A stretch of DNA of 64,000 nt, taken from the NCBI GenBank assembly GCA_018697195.1, contig CM031857.1:51481471-51545470 (forward strand), read 5' to 3'. A program made the translations under genes and the position numbers. This document shows positions 12,431 through 26,114 of the stretch, piece by piece. The stretch comes from Certhia americana. Its lineage: Eukaryota; Chordata; Aves; Passeriformes; Certhiidae. The stretch's first letter is position 1; every line of letters starts with the position of its first letter. The notes under the pieces are model-generated. The model did no database searches, was not told where the DNA came from, and worked only from the letters and a program-made list of their open reading frames with translations.

Positions 12431-15400
12431 CCTCATTGCACTCCTTCACCTTTCTTTCTTTCTTCCCTCCCGCCTCCACTTTACCCTTCATATGAGTATC
12501 TCTTTACATCAGAGAGGTAGAATTTGGGGTTGTCTACAAATCTGAGCAGGGACAGAAGCCTGTTTCTGCCCACACTCTCAGCTGACTGAGTAAAATCCAG
12601 TTCCTGAAAGCTGTACATCATGTTCATTCATCACTGAGCCTACACTAGTAACCTCAGAAACTCTGCAAAGTTCACTAGCTGAGCACAGCTGTGGCCAGCT
12701 CAAAGCTACAAGTAGGGGAAGGAAAATCAAATTTTGTTTCCTGAAGTATAAAAGGCTGGGGCCATCAATGGAAAGGAAGAGTTATGGGAAAGAGGAAAGA
12801 TGATTTGCTGAAAGATGCAAGATAGACTGGGGAAAGTTGAGTTTTCTGCTTCCTGGAAGGGTAAAGAACAATGTCTCTCAGCAGTAGCTGAGAGAGCCCG
12901 TTCCTCACTGAACAATATCTGTTGCACATGTACCAAGTCACCTGTGTGATGCTATAGCCACACTTTGAACAGAATCCAGCCCCAATACCCAGGGCTCTGA
13001 CAGTTCAATAGTCTGGAAAGGGATGGAAAATACATTACCCAAACCAATCTATGTCTCAAATGGCTTGCTTAACATGCTTTGCCTTGATCTTTTCTGCTTG
13101 TTATAGTGGATATCAGTATCAAAACCCATCCATCCAGCTCTGAGGACAGGTGGTAGAGTCCACATCTATCCACACCACAACATTCAAATTCCACAGTTAA
13201 GCCTGAGAGCAGTCAGATCTGAGAGCTGCAGCACAGCAGCAGAAGTAGTAAAGTGTTGGAGTTTCATCTCACTAAGATGCCTCAAAAATGCAGGGCAAAG
13301 TGCAGTTTATGTGCTACACTGACAGGGGAGCAATTAGCCCATGCTCAAGGTGTGTTTTTGTCATAATCTGGTACAAGCCCTGTTCTGAAGCATGATTCTG
13401 CAGCAGAGCAGCAGTACCTATGGCAGATCATTAAATCAGTGCTGGCAGGAACATATTCCCTCTTTGGCATTGTTGCTTCTTTAACAAACTTAACATACTG
13501 CCCTATCTGACTAGAGGAAATGTTCTCAATTATTGCTAGTGTAAGCTGGCCCAACTCTGTTGGTTCCAAAGTTATTTCTGACCCTTCAAAACCACAGAAA
13601 TTCAGTCATGAAAGTCCTATTCAGATTTTAGCTCATAGAGTCTTGTCCCAATATTACTGCTCTCACTATATCCTAAAGGAAGTTGGTATAGGTAGTGCAG
13701 GTTTTTTAAAGTAAAGAGATATGAAATAAATCAATTTGAAGACAGACACCGTTTGCAGAAGTCTCACTGAATGAAGGTATACATTTCACGGTATTCCTGA
13801 TTCGAAAAATCAGAAAAAAACACAATAAATTTCAGCTAATGACATTGTTGTGAGATAAAATATAATAACCTTTTTTACATGAATTAATTTTTTTTTTAAG
13901 TAATGTGTTAACTCCCTCTGTTAACTTAGATTTTCTGATCTCCATTTCATTTGTCTGAATAAAAGTACACTATCTTTTATCTCTAGATTTTAAAGCCCTA
14001 AAACTGTTGGTGAAAAGCTATGAAAAACTCATACCAACAAATTACATTTCTGTTTTCCCAGTCTGATCTCTCTTCAGCCACATTCAGCCAAGAATTCAGC
14101 CTGCTGGAAGTACTCCCACAGCATGCCAGGGGAAATCAAAGGGACTTAGAGCCACTAAGTGAAACATTCGGGAATTTGATGTGTTACTGGGAGACTCCCA
14201 TAACACCACAGTTTCTTTTATATAGTATTATTAAGCAGGTGTTTCTGAAGAAGGACTTCAGAGAGAAGAACCAACAGTTTATTTTTCTTACAGTTCATCC
14301 TGCTTCTGTGCCAGATGCTCAGGAATGCCAGAAAATATATTCTCAAGCATGTACCTTTGTGGAATGTCTCAGGATTCAAAAGCAGAAAAAGCTTCACAGG
14401 AAAAAAACACTTCATATTAGTCTGCACATTTCTGTATGATTTACAACACTAATTGCTTTGCACATCTCACTATGTAGATGTCAGCAGTACACATCTGAGT
14501 GTCTACTTTTTAGGAAAATTTTTCCAGAAGTCACTTCTCTGGTCACCTGGTTCTTCTATTTGTTTTCTAAAGGACTGTTTGCATTTGAGTAGTTTTTCCT
14601 ACTCACCCTGCTGGGATGGCTTCACACGGTGAAATAAAACACAAGAATTGCACACTTAATAATATATATATTTTCCAAAAAACATGTGACATTGTTTTGT
14701 TCCTTTTGAACAAGTTAGGAACTGATTCATTGAGGGATATCGTGGAGGGATGGATAAGCAATTAGTTTAAATTGGGGTAATTACTTAATTATAAAGTAGG
14801 AGCCAAAATTATGGTTTAAAGTTTGCTTTCCAAAATGAAGAAATGTTTTTACAGCTTTCACTTCAACTTTATAATCCTCAAATAATGGAAATATCCTCAT
14901 GCCTTGCAAACAAAAATATAAATATTAGCAAATAATTTCAAAGTCTTAAGGCCACATTCCACTCCTGTGTGGCAAGATTGCAAAAGCTCAATGCACCCTT
15001 CCTTTCCTTCAACAATAAGCACGTTTGCTTACTTCCCTGCATCCAAATGACTGACGTGGAGGTTTATCTGGCCCCACTATTCTGCAACCAAACCAGATTT
15101 TCAGCTTCTGTCTGTAGTAATGAAACCGCTCCATCTGTGGAAATCCTCTGGCTGGAACCTACTTTTGGTGGATTTCACTTCTGTCCCAAGAACTTGATTG
15201 AATGGTGGGTATGGCTAGTGAAATAATGAGCCATCTATCTCCTACCTACCAAGCCTATTTCTGACCTGCTTTTCTTTCCTCATTCGTGTCTTGACCCCAG
15301 AACTAGTAAGTTTTTTATACACTCTCCCTGTAGGTAGGGAGGCTCATATGGGCATTCATGGCCACTCACAACGAATTCCTTCCAGCTCAGTGTGTTCAGA

Positions 15401-18400
15401 CATTAAGTTCCCAGACAAGAATTTCCTGAGACGCTGCTGTCTGGATTTTCATCTCTTGTTTCTCATGAGGGTATCAGCATCATCGTTTGTAACCTCAGCC
15501 ATCTAACAATAGCACATATATCATGTATTATACTGCAAGATGGCTCGGTGGGGTTGTTTTTTGACCCATGATTTTAGGAAAAAAAAGCAGGCTGTAATAG
15601 AGAAAGGTCAGCGTAAGCCCTAGACAGCTCTCAAAGCCCTCTCCTCTCAAGGGTTAGGCTGTGGTGTATAAAAAAAGGGAAACTCAGTTTGACAGTTCTG
15701 GAAGAAGTATGCAGAAACAAACACAAGGAGGCCTATGTTACTCAAAGCTTCTTTGTAACTTAAGAGGTACTTTTAACGTGAGATGACTCAACATACAGGC
15801 AGACAATTTAAACATATTTGCTTTACTTATTTCCGTGATTGTTTCGGAAAATTACAAAGTGCTATTTTTTTCTGAAACAAAAATATCCCCTTAGCTGCAG
15901 AAAGTGGATCAAGTTTATGACAGCTTACCAATATTGAGTTTTGGAAAGCCATAGGAAAAAGGAACTTTCACATCATATGCAGATGTAGTATTTTACATTT
16001 CATTCTTCTATCTAGTCCTATACTCTAATGAATATTACAAACCATGTGACATTTCTAGGAATCAGCACATGGCTTCTCCAGAGACACATTTTTCCCCCCA
16101 TTTAGATTTCAATCCATTTTCTTATCCTTCCTGTCATTTCAGGTCAGACAGCTCAGTCAGTCAGCTTGAGGTTCTGGACACATCCACCGCTCTCACTCAT
16201 GTTAGCTCCGTTTGGCTTTTGCAGTGGGAGCTGAACTTTCTGAAAGAAACACAGGGATGCTCTGCCCTCAATGAGAATCAGTTGAGATAACACCCAAAGG
16301 TGTTATGACAATCATTCCACCAATAGCCTGGTAAATGTAACATAACATCCCAACAGCATCAACATTGCAGGGGCTGCTTGTACAGGCCACAGGAGAGCAC
16401 AGTGACATTTGGGAGATGGGGGATTGCGTAGAAATATGTGAATATTAGTAATGAAGGAAGGGGAAAAAAAAAAACCCTCCTATAGGCTTGGAGTAAAAAA
16501 ACAGAGCTCCCCATACTACCTTATAGTAATATTTCTTGGCATTGAAGATGTGGACGTGTTCTTACCTTTTCTGTGACTGCCTCTCTTCATACTTGTGATT
16601 GATGAGCTGAATCTGAGCACAGCTTCTAAAATTAAAGTAAGAGGGGAAATCAATGTCATTAATTTCCATTTCTCAATTATGAATGCAAAATTCTGTTTGG
16701 GAACAGAACAGTACAAAGTGTCTGATCTAATTTTCATGGTATTAGGAAGGAAGAGCTCTACCTTTGCATGGAAGGCTCTATACAAAGTAACTAAGGTACA
16801 GCTCTGTGAAAGCACCAAGGCCAAAACAGAGGAAGACAAATATCTGATGGGTCTTAGGATTATGGCTTTATTCTGAATCTACACACATACATTCTCCCAC
16901 CACCTATAAGGAAATTTAAAGTGCAAAAAGTACATGAACTTGTAATAAAAATATTACATATAATCCTGACACAGAACCTGACATGTATTCCTCATTTAAA
17001 AAAAATAATTGTATATTGTATAGTTTAAAGGCCCAAAGTATAACAGTCTTTATGTATAAAATCAGTCCTTAAATGAAAAACACAGTAATTTTCAGTATAA
17101 GTCCCATAGCCTCTTCCTCTCTTCATATGAAATCTAGGTGTCTATCAAAGGTTTGCTAAATAGGCTTTTGCACTGTATTGTTGACATAAACATGTGGGAT
17201 ACCTTGTGCTCTGAACATGTATTTTAGAATGAAGTAAAATGCCCTCTGGAGATCTTCAGTTCAGTCCCAAAGAAGTAAAGAAGAGGTATTCAACTTTGAC
17301 CAGATACCTAACCTTAAGATGTTGGGGTAAATAAGATAAACTCCACTCCAAGTTCTAATAAAGTACAAGAATTTTAAAACTCTTATCTACCTTTGTTTAT
17401 AGTTCTGTACTTCATACTATGTTTCTTGAATCCCACACTTTTATCTCTAAGAAATCATTATTTTCATTCATACTAACTGAAACATGGAGAATTTGTTTGC
17501 TCTGCATAAGAGGCAATCATCTAACACCAGAGAAAAAAATTAAACCATTTTTAATGCAGTGTAGTGTTATAGCACAGAAGGTTCCACGTCATTCCTAAGA
17601 ATTGAAAGTATTAGCTGCATTGCTCAGAGAAGACCCAGGTGGACAGCAGGAGCAACTTGCTTTGTTGTCTGTCCGCTGAATTTTATAGTAACTCTTGTCT
17701 GGACTGTGTAAGCTCTCTAGCGAGTTGCTGGCAGAACAGTAATAATCAACAGCAATGCCCCATTCAGTGAATCAAGCTTGAGCTGTCTGGGGAGCTGAAT
17801 GACACTTGTATTAAGTTTTCTCTCCAGTAGAAAAACAGGTTAGCAGTTGATAGATTTGGCGTAACTCCACATTCACATTGAGGAGGGCAGGAAGTGGAAC
17901 TTTGCTTCCAGTCCTCCAGATACACAGCATAAGGTGCATGTGGATCAGGAGTCCAGGCTTCAAGTGCTTTGGGTACATACTATTGCTCAGATTAGAGCTT
18001 ATACAGCAGGTAGAGGTGATTGCCTCTGGCAGTTACATTTGATTAAATACAACATTTTTAGCTTATCTGCTTAAACATTATCTTCAAAATAAACTCTGTG
18101 ATAAGAAAACGTTGTTTACATACAGACATGCAAAAATAGCATAATTATTTACTTTTAATACATGTAAATGCTTGTTTGCAAGAACAACCAGAGATTTTTG
18201 TCATACAGATGCATTTCAGAGCTTAGTTAGTAAAGTTGAAACTCTTCATATATTCTGAGTTGACTGCTAAGATTTTAGGTCATGAATTTTTTCTCTCTGG
18301 TTGCCTGTGTTTCCTATGTGAAAAGGACACTTTGCATCCTGAGGACAAGGGATGACTAGGCAAAAACTACTGCACAATGAACATGGAGATTTGGTAAAAT

Positions 18401-19439
18401 TCGGTAACAAGTCAACTTGACAGCTACAGTAATGTGGCTCAGCTGCTGTGGAGTTACCCATATTTACTAAAACCAGAAGGTGGCAACAAAGACTGACATT
18501 TGCAATAGAAAGGCCTGAAAACAAACAGTTGAAAACCTTTTCTTTTGCTAACAGATATTAAAATAATGTAAGTATGTGAAGTCACTTTCTCTGTATTAGT
18601 CTTAGGAACTTGGGGTAGGCAGATTTCTGGTAGTCTCCAGAGATAGGATCTAAAGTATTATGACTCCCTCAACCCAGATAAATTATTTTTTAAGAGTCAT
18701 TCTGAATGAATCAATTTGTCTGGGATTAGTAAATGCATAATGCTGTCCTAATAACAATAAATGTATATGTTATCTGTAAGAGTTTAGTTAGTCATCTTGA
18801 CAAATAAAACAACATATACAGTATCTATGCACATGGTTTAACTGGCACTGTCCATCTTGGCTATCAATCACCTAATCTAGGCTTTATCCCTCCTCACATG
18901 GATTTTCTTCTCTGTCAGACTCCTGGACAGAACACAAGGGCAAAGTGTCTTCTCTGAAGTACTACCTAGTCAAACTAACCTTGATCATGATAGGCTGCAA
19001 TAGAAGGAAACTGAATAGGTCGATAACCTAATTCATCTACAATCATCCTGAAGAACCATTCATCACATTCCCCTTCTCTGAAAATCAAATCTTTGACTCT
19101 TCCCTGAGTTCTATTTCATATCTCCATACTCTGTTCATCTGTTGCCTCATTTAGTCTCTCTTAATTTTTCAGATTTTCCCTACATCACTTCATAAAATTA
19201 CATGAAAATTGTGTGGGTATAAAGTGTGGATACATATTTTTTTTTTACAATTTCCAGATTTTTTTAAGGAAATTTTATTGACTACATAATTTACAATCTC
19301 TACACTCTGTTTTTCCTTCTATTTTTTGTGGCTTTTGAAGACTGCAGAAAATCTGAGCAAAACTTATTGACAATAATTCTGAAGCTGGCTGCCCACATGT
19401 ATCTTTATCTAAATTTATCCTTTTACTTTCAGCTATACT
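12431..19439. other. Gene desert, block 3
   Basis: Contains a short CTTT-type pyrimidine tract near 12450 and the TAAT cluster at 14.76 kb. The longest frame in the desert (139 codons, plus 14020-14439) lies here. It has ordinary AT-rich composition and no recognisable motif. Nothing else supported. Confidence 0.65.
14759..14800. promoter_or_regulatory. Cluster of homeodomain-type TAAT motifs
   Basis: CAATTAG, GTAATTAC and TTAATTA words lie within about 40 bases. It is a plausible enhancer fragment only by motif density; conservation was not tested. Confidence 0.22.
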
Positions 19440-19670
19440 CTATATCTCTATAAGAACCTTCTACCTTTAATATTAGCAACATTTAGATATTTTGAGTCAC
19501 TTATCATATCTCACTCTTAGTCATTCCTTAGCCAAACTATTCAAATTTCTCCTGGTGCACCACCATAAACTGATTCCATCATTTTTATATTACTCTTCTG
19601 ACCAATCTTCAGCTGCTCAGGATCTTTCTAGCAATGTGGTGTTCAGAAACTGAGCCTCTCAATTCTAGGA
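19440..19670 (-). mobile_element. Ancient CR1/L3-like LINE fragment
   Basis: Several blocks resemble reverse-complement CR1 in order and spacing. They are CACTTATCATATCTCACTCT, a CCATCATTTTTAT block near 19575, a CTTCTGACC block, and AATGTGGTGTTCAGAAACTG, the counterpart of the typical AATGTGGTGCCCA-AACTGG. Divergence is high, so the ends are approximate. No open frame survives. Confidence 0.62.
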
Positions 19671-22600
19671 TTTTGTGGTATTAATTGCATAGTTACTTAG
19701 GGGAGTGTATTATGCCTGCTCTGTCTTGTGTGCATCCATGAAAAGAGCTGAAATGTAAGGATTAGAGAGCTGCAGCCTGTTGAGGAAGAAGCAAAGAGCC
19801 ATCTACATTCCATTCTTCAGAAAGCACATGGAGCAATCTCGTTCGGGCAAGTACCTGCTTACCCAGCATTAGGCACCACACTTGCATGTCAGTTATTAAG
19901 CATATCATCAGATAATATTTATGGTAAAGTGTGCATTTTGCAATTATTTCAGAATGAGCATGAAATGATAAGGTAGTGAAACATAACATTGGCTATGAAG
20001 TAATTATTTGGAAACTTTTCAAGAAAAAATGAAGGAGGGATATTGTCAATTTTACCGCTAAATGTCATTTTCTCACTTCTCTCTACAGCTGCTGTTTTGC
20101 AGCAGTTCTTTCCCCTTCAATATATTCTCACAGAAGCACTACCCCTGTCCATGGGCTGGGCCTTGGCCAGCAGTGGGTCTGTCCTGGAGCTGGTAGGAGC
20201 TGGCTCTGTCTGACCTGGGTGAGCTGCTGGAGTCTACTCACTGCAGCCATGCCTGCAGCCCCACTTCCCACTTGCCCTGTAAACCCCCTACAGTTTCTAG
20301 AACTTTTTTTCCTGAAGATGTCATGATGGATTTTAGTAACGTGGTCAAGTGTGCAAGAGGCAGGAGACAAAGAGTCACACAGGGAGATATTCTGTTATTT
20401 CTCTGGGCTTCATCAACTGAAATAGGCATCTAGTCTAAACTACTTTGTAAGTTAACCTCTGCAGTTAGCAGAGACTTATATACCTATAGAATCATTTATC
20501 CTCTCCTAAGGTAAACACCTTAGATCAGTAGGACAACTCTTTACAGCTGGTCTGTCTCTCACTTGACTTTTGGGCAATTGGTTTGGACTAAGAACTTGAC
20601 CTCTAGACAAACAAACTTAAGTCGTTTGAATACCACATGAACATATTTGAGCATTTTGAGTATTTTTAATGGAATACAGGTAGAAAATATCCTTATTTCT
20701 AGCATAAAGAACAGAAACAGAGTAAAGACAGAGATCCTCAAATTGTTGACAAAGGACTAATATCACCACTTACATAATTTTTCAGAAAGGCAGAATTGCC
20801 TTTTTTGGGGGTTGATTAACCCATTTAAGTAGACTACCTTATTAATATTATTGAAGCAAGTAGGAGCTACAGCTGTGTGCTAGAAATTTGTACTGCTGGG
20901 ACCTGTGCAACCAAAATCTGAGATCGGTGCAAACAGAGTGCTATAGGAAATAAGGAAAAGGAGGGGCAAATTAGAAGGGCAAGAAATAAAGAAAGACAAG
21001 ATGTCTACAGAATTAATGTTGCCTTCTGAGCATGACATGCTATAAACTGCTGTATATCAGCTGCAGAAACATACCCACCTTTTGTTTACAGTGGTTATGC
21101 TTTGAAACAACCACTTTAGGCAACACGAGAACCTTTTATTAGATGGTTCATTTCTGTCTGTTGCTTGTTGATGTGATCATTACCTCTACAAAGTAGAGTG
21201 ATAGCACCCTTTACAAGAAGTACTGAGGCAAGAGCCATGGGCAGCTGAGAAAGTTTGAAACATGGACCATATAGCATGTTAATTACTAGGGGTGAGAGAA
21301 TCTGATAGAGCCTGCTGTACAAATGCTTGATTATAACAAAGATGTTTACACACATCCACTTGCTTTTTTTCCCCAGGCCTTGAAATTCCTCTCCCTCAAA
21401 TATGAGCTCTCAGAGAGAAAAGAACTTTCTTATGTTTTCAGTGATTTCAGGGATGCTGAGATGAACCTTATTTTCATCTGCAAAGCATCTTGACATTTTC
21501 CTGGGTTGTATATTAATGTTGGGGTCTAATTCTGTCTGACTGAGCAATGGTGAATGTCTGATACCATCTGACAGTTTTAGGGCTGTTATGTCAGCAACTT
21601 TCCCTGCTGAGATATACAAAATAATCCCTTATTTTTGGAAAGTCCTTTAAATAAAGTCCCAAAATCTATAGTAACATCCAATTAACCTTTGCACTGGGTT
21701 GACAAATTCACTGGAATTTGGTGTGATTACACCCATTATCCTGAGCACTTTAATCCTGCAGCAAATATTACAATTCTTCCTTCAACTGCCTTTCATGAAA
21801 GCAGGTTAGAGCACAGTTGTCCATGTGCCAGTCACCTGGCAAACATGCAGGACATTGCCACTGAAGTACAGAGCGCATACAAAGAATTATAGCAAAGGTA
21901 TTTTTCCAACACTAACAATTTTAGGAAAGAAGATTTTAAAGAGAACTTATATAGTTGCTAACAAGATTTAAGCTGGTACCATTTCTTTCCCCCTGGCAAT
22001 CTACCATGACAAGCATTCTTTTGGTTAACTAATGTCTTTCATGTATCACCTTAGTGACTGCATACTTTGGTTAGCAAACATTCAGTAATTCCTTTAAGTT
22101 CACATAACAGGAAACTGCACATTTTTGCACACTCTGAGATTGCTTATCTGGAGTTCAGGTAAGGTCAAAATGTGTGCAGGTTCCATTTGATATTTTCCCC
22201 TGACCAAAAGAAGGAAGGTATCTCATTTGATATCGGCTCCAGAGATTAATTTTGTGATTGAAACACCATCATGTTATTGAGCTAAGTAAGCAGAAAAACA
22301 ACAAACATCTAAGTGTTTGTAAAAGATTTTACAGCCATATCAGAGGCTATATAAGTCTGCTATTTATTCACATACAAGGTTGAAGAAAATGATTCTTTGA
22401 AAGTTAGGGCATCCTTTTGTCAGGGGTATTTTGGGATTTGAAAGAAGCATGGTAAACCTTGGTGGTGTCTCCATTTGTGTGTGTGCTGAAGAGAGTCCAG
22501 CCATGCACTATCACAGTCCTGGTCCAGATCAGAGACCTGGACAAAACATGGTACTATCTGCCCAGTTTTGTTAGGATTTCTTCTGGGTTTTATGTTTATG

Positions 22601-24420
22601 CATAGATTTACTCATATCTGGATGCTATTCAGATGCAATTGAGTTACATAGTCAAATAACTAAATAAAACGAAAAAGCCTGAAAATTTTATATAGCCAAT
22701 TCTAGCATTTAAAAATACTTTTTTCTTCAGTGTTTACAAAATGGAGAAATATTGTAAACAATCTGGAAAAATGCTAAACTATGTAGAATTATATCTAGTT
22801 TCTCCTAAAAAGTTGCCAAGGTATAAAAAAAATAAAGTATCATTATAACATTACATTCCAGAAATAATTATTAAAGTGTAAATTGACCAATTTTTGACTG
22901 CAAAATAAAATCAATTATGTGAAGTTCTGAACTGGTACATTGGTGCAATAAATGCACCTTACATTGCACATTAATGATTTTCATTTCTTCTCAGCAGCTC
23001 CCTTTTCCAGACATCCTAGCAAGTGTTAGCTGATGCTGTGTTTTCCATGTATTCTTTCTACTGCTATAGCAGAAATATCTCTGGCTATGAAGTTCATCTG
23101 TCATCCCACCTTTTTTGTGGCCACAGGCTTTTCCACAGGTCAGTGGACTTGATTGCTTGAATCTTCAAGACACTGGCACTGAGGAGACTGTGCTTTATTC
23201 TGCCTGCATGCGTTACACAAAGAGAAGTGCAATATGAACACAGGCTAAGAAAGCCTATGCTTTCTTAGAAGACTGAACATTTGGTACCTGATCAAAGAGA
23301 CCATGTGAATTTTATTCTGTTATTTTACTCTGTTGCTCTACCAGAATTAAAAACTGCAGATTGAGGGTAGCCAAAATGGTGTAGGTCAGGAAGGAAATTC
23401 TGTATAATTCTGGTTTTCTCCTTCCCACTGTGTGTTAACTGTAATTAGCTCAGAAAGAATAATCCTGTTGTACATTCATGTTCTATTCATTTTTGTATTA
23501 CTTCCACTATTACAAGTTGGTAGTTGTCACTGAATGGCCCCAGGAGGCTTGGAAGAGTCTTTAAGTCAAAGGTGGGAAAACCTTTCATGGCATATGAAAT
23601 GTCCTCTTCTGGCATGTGTGCCATACCTGACATATGTGCCACCAGTTTGCCTTCCTTTTGCTCTTTGTGCTCTAAAATTGTGACAGGTTTAAATTAACTG
23701 GAGGACCAGAATAAGGGAAGCCGAATTAGCTGATGAATGGAGGCAAGGCTTGTGTATCAAGTAGGAATATTGTACATACATTCATACAAATTGGATCCTG
23801 CTTCTCTGAATTTCACTAACTGTGTAACACAAGTTACAAGATTTGCTTTTTTCAGAACCTTTAATTTTACAATGCAACAGCCAAGTTAAAAAAAAAGATG
23901 ATAAATTTCAACAGTGTGAGAGAAAATACCCTAAAGGCCTCATAAACAGTAAAAAGATAATACAAGTTTTAAATGCTTTAATAAAAAGCTGTTGAGTATT
24001 AACTGTATTTTTAATTTGAGGGCCTCCTTGACGTCTTTTTTACTGCTTAGAGTTGCCAGTACAGGCTACAGTTACTCTCAGCCTGCTAATTAATTGCACA
24101 GCCCCTGCAAAATTGTTGAGGTCAGGATCTAATTTGGTGTTGCAAAAGTGTCTGGATTGGCACAAGTTCCACTATCATCACCTAATGAATTTGTCTTTGT
24201 ATCTGATTCACAGGTAATTTAGGCAATCTAAGGCATCCTTTTGCTTTGGTTTTGGTTTCTAGAAGTTTCACATATGTAGGAGGCTGGGCCATGAGTTTTA
24301 TGCTCTGCTGAAAACCATGGCATTAAAGAATAGACCTGGGGCAGTATCAGCACATGGAAGCTGATAATATTTTTAACCTTAAAACATGGGCACTCTTGGT
24401 CAAATCTAGAATGGAAAGGT
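19671..24420. other. Gene desert, block 4
   Basis: A GC-richer patch at about 20130-20290 has repeated CTGG and CAGC words and may be an unrecognised repeat fragment. The forkhead-like pair lies at 22.73 kb. No gene seen. Confidence 0.6.
22731..22760. promoter_or_regulatory. Inverted pair of forkhead-like motifs
   Basis: TGTTTACAA (22731-22739) and its exact reverse complement TTGTAAACA (22752-22760) face each other across 12 bases. Each contains TGTTTAC, the core site of FOX-family factors (known). Use as an enhancer is not shown; the surroundings are AT-rich, where such words arise by chance. Confidence 0.3.
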
Positions 24421-24458
24421 GAAAAGGAAGAAAAGGGAAGGGAAGAGAAGAGAAAAGG
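24421..24458 (+). repeat. 38-base homopurine tract
   Basis: An unbroken run of A and G, mostly GGAAG and GAGAA words. Such tracts can form triplex DNA in principle. Confidence 0.9.
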
Positions 24459-24980
24459 TTGAATAGCTAAAGAATACAGACATGCTGACCTAATTTTCAG
24501 ATTGGAGAGAAAGCACTGCTTTTGTCCTAACCTCAAACACTGCCTAGGGAAGTCTGGCATATAAATGAAACATTCTCTCTCTCTTCACACCACATCATCA
24601 ATGAGGCTTTAAGCCAATGGCCATAAACCTATAGTTGCCTTAAGCCAACAGGTTTTCCAGGAATAAATTTCCAGGAATATGTACTTTTTTCTCTGTCTCA
24701 ATTTCTGTTTTCTACTGTGTCTGCTTGAGGGAGGTGGAAGAGGATGTGGGCAGGACCTGTGTGACAATACAGTGGTTTTCTGGGAGTTTCTACCTTTTTT
24801 GTAAGAGTATTAAATTTAGTTTGCTCAAGTTCCACTAGTAATAACCAGCCAGTATGCAAGACACATAGCTAGCACCTTATATTTACACCTCCTTACTGAT
24901 GTCCCTACAAGCATGGTCCCATATGCCATCCCACATCCCATAGCTCAGTTCACAGCTTATGTAGTTAGACGCTTCTTTCC

Positions 24981-24996
24981 TTTTTTTTTTTTTTTT
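24981..24996. repeat. 16-base T run
   Basis: A homopolymer with no flanking element recognised. Confidence 0.95.
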
Positions 24997-25748
24997 CTTT
25001 TTCCAAATGCTAAGTATTTAACACAGTTTATAGAGCTCCAAATTCAAAACATATTCTAATAAATAGCAATTTGGGGAGCAGAAAACACATTTCTCTAAAA
25101 TTTAATCTTTACATGAAGTGTCTGAAATAGACCTAATCAAGCCACCTTCTTCACCTCTCTTTCTGTGTGAAGTCATAAACAAATATAAAATTTTACCAAA
25201 TATAACACTTGGACAGTCCAAGGAAAAATTGTGCAAATGGATTTCTAGAACCAGGGAGATTTTTCTTGCTTTCTCTGTAGGTACTGGAAAAACAAATGTC
25301 CTTTTTTCTCCTGAAACACTTCCTTTTATGAAACAGTTTCTGAAATATTTTATTTAAGGAAAAATCATGCAAAAATGTTGTAATAAAGAAATTAATGAAA
25401 GAGCCTGCTTCAACACATTTCTTCTCATTTTTTCTCTCTGCTTTAAACATGCTCCTTCCTTGCAGAAGAGTTTTTTCAGGAGATTTATCTGTAAAGCTCA
25501 GATACATGAATTATGTGATTAAAACTACTGATAGGTTTTGTTTGTGACTTGTCTGTGATTCTGTGGAATGTAGGTATTTTACTGAATAAGGCTAATTATT
25601 ACATTTAGGTGCCAGCTCTCTGTAATGAATGCAATGCAAAGCTTTTCAGTGGCAAACTGTAACTGAGCTGTCAGATGATAATAAAAACAGTAAAGTATAG
25701 TGAAAAATGGGGAAGAAAAGTCTCCTCTTTCTCACTTGACAAGTTCTG

Positions 25749-26114
25749 ATGCGCGATTGTGGAAGTCATTCAGGTCTGAGCATTCATGCATGCACACTGA
25801 GCTCAAGATTCACAATTAAATCCCGTTTCCACCTCCCCCACAGGCTGGCCATCCCTTCTGCTTGTGCATTAGCTGGAAGCCCCCACACTGCCTGGTGCCC
25901 CAGGCTGCAGTGGCAGCTCTGTGGCAGGTCACCTGGCTCACCCACAGCCCTGTCTGACACGGTGACTCCGGAGAAGGGGAACGGCTGTTCCGAGCTCTCC
26001 TGGAGCCACAGCCCCCAAGGGCAACCACGTCTGCAGAATGAAGCTGACTGCGAGGCCTATGTGAGAGATCTGTGCCTTCCTCTGGTCACATCTCGTTTCA
26101 CAGCAGCTCTCTAA
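25749..26114 (+). other. Local GC/CpG-rich patch with a 121-codon open frame
   Basis: This stretch is clearly GC-richer than its surroundings and has about ten CpGs. An open frame runs from ATG to TAA, but the translation has no recognisable domain or repeat, and minus-strand frames overlap it. It could be an old GC-rich repeat, a non-coding RNA exon or an isolated regulatory patch. I do not call it a gene. Confidence 0.25.

Noticed and set aside
14020..14439. 139-codon frame as a small gene
   Set aside because: No domain, no recognisable homologue, no promoter or splice context. Length is within chance for 64 kb on six frames.
20485..20510. TATAGAATCAT word as a CR1 3' terminal repeat
   Set aside because: Only one partial copy and no adjoining CR1 body sequence.
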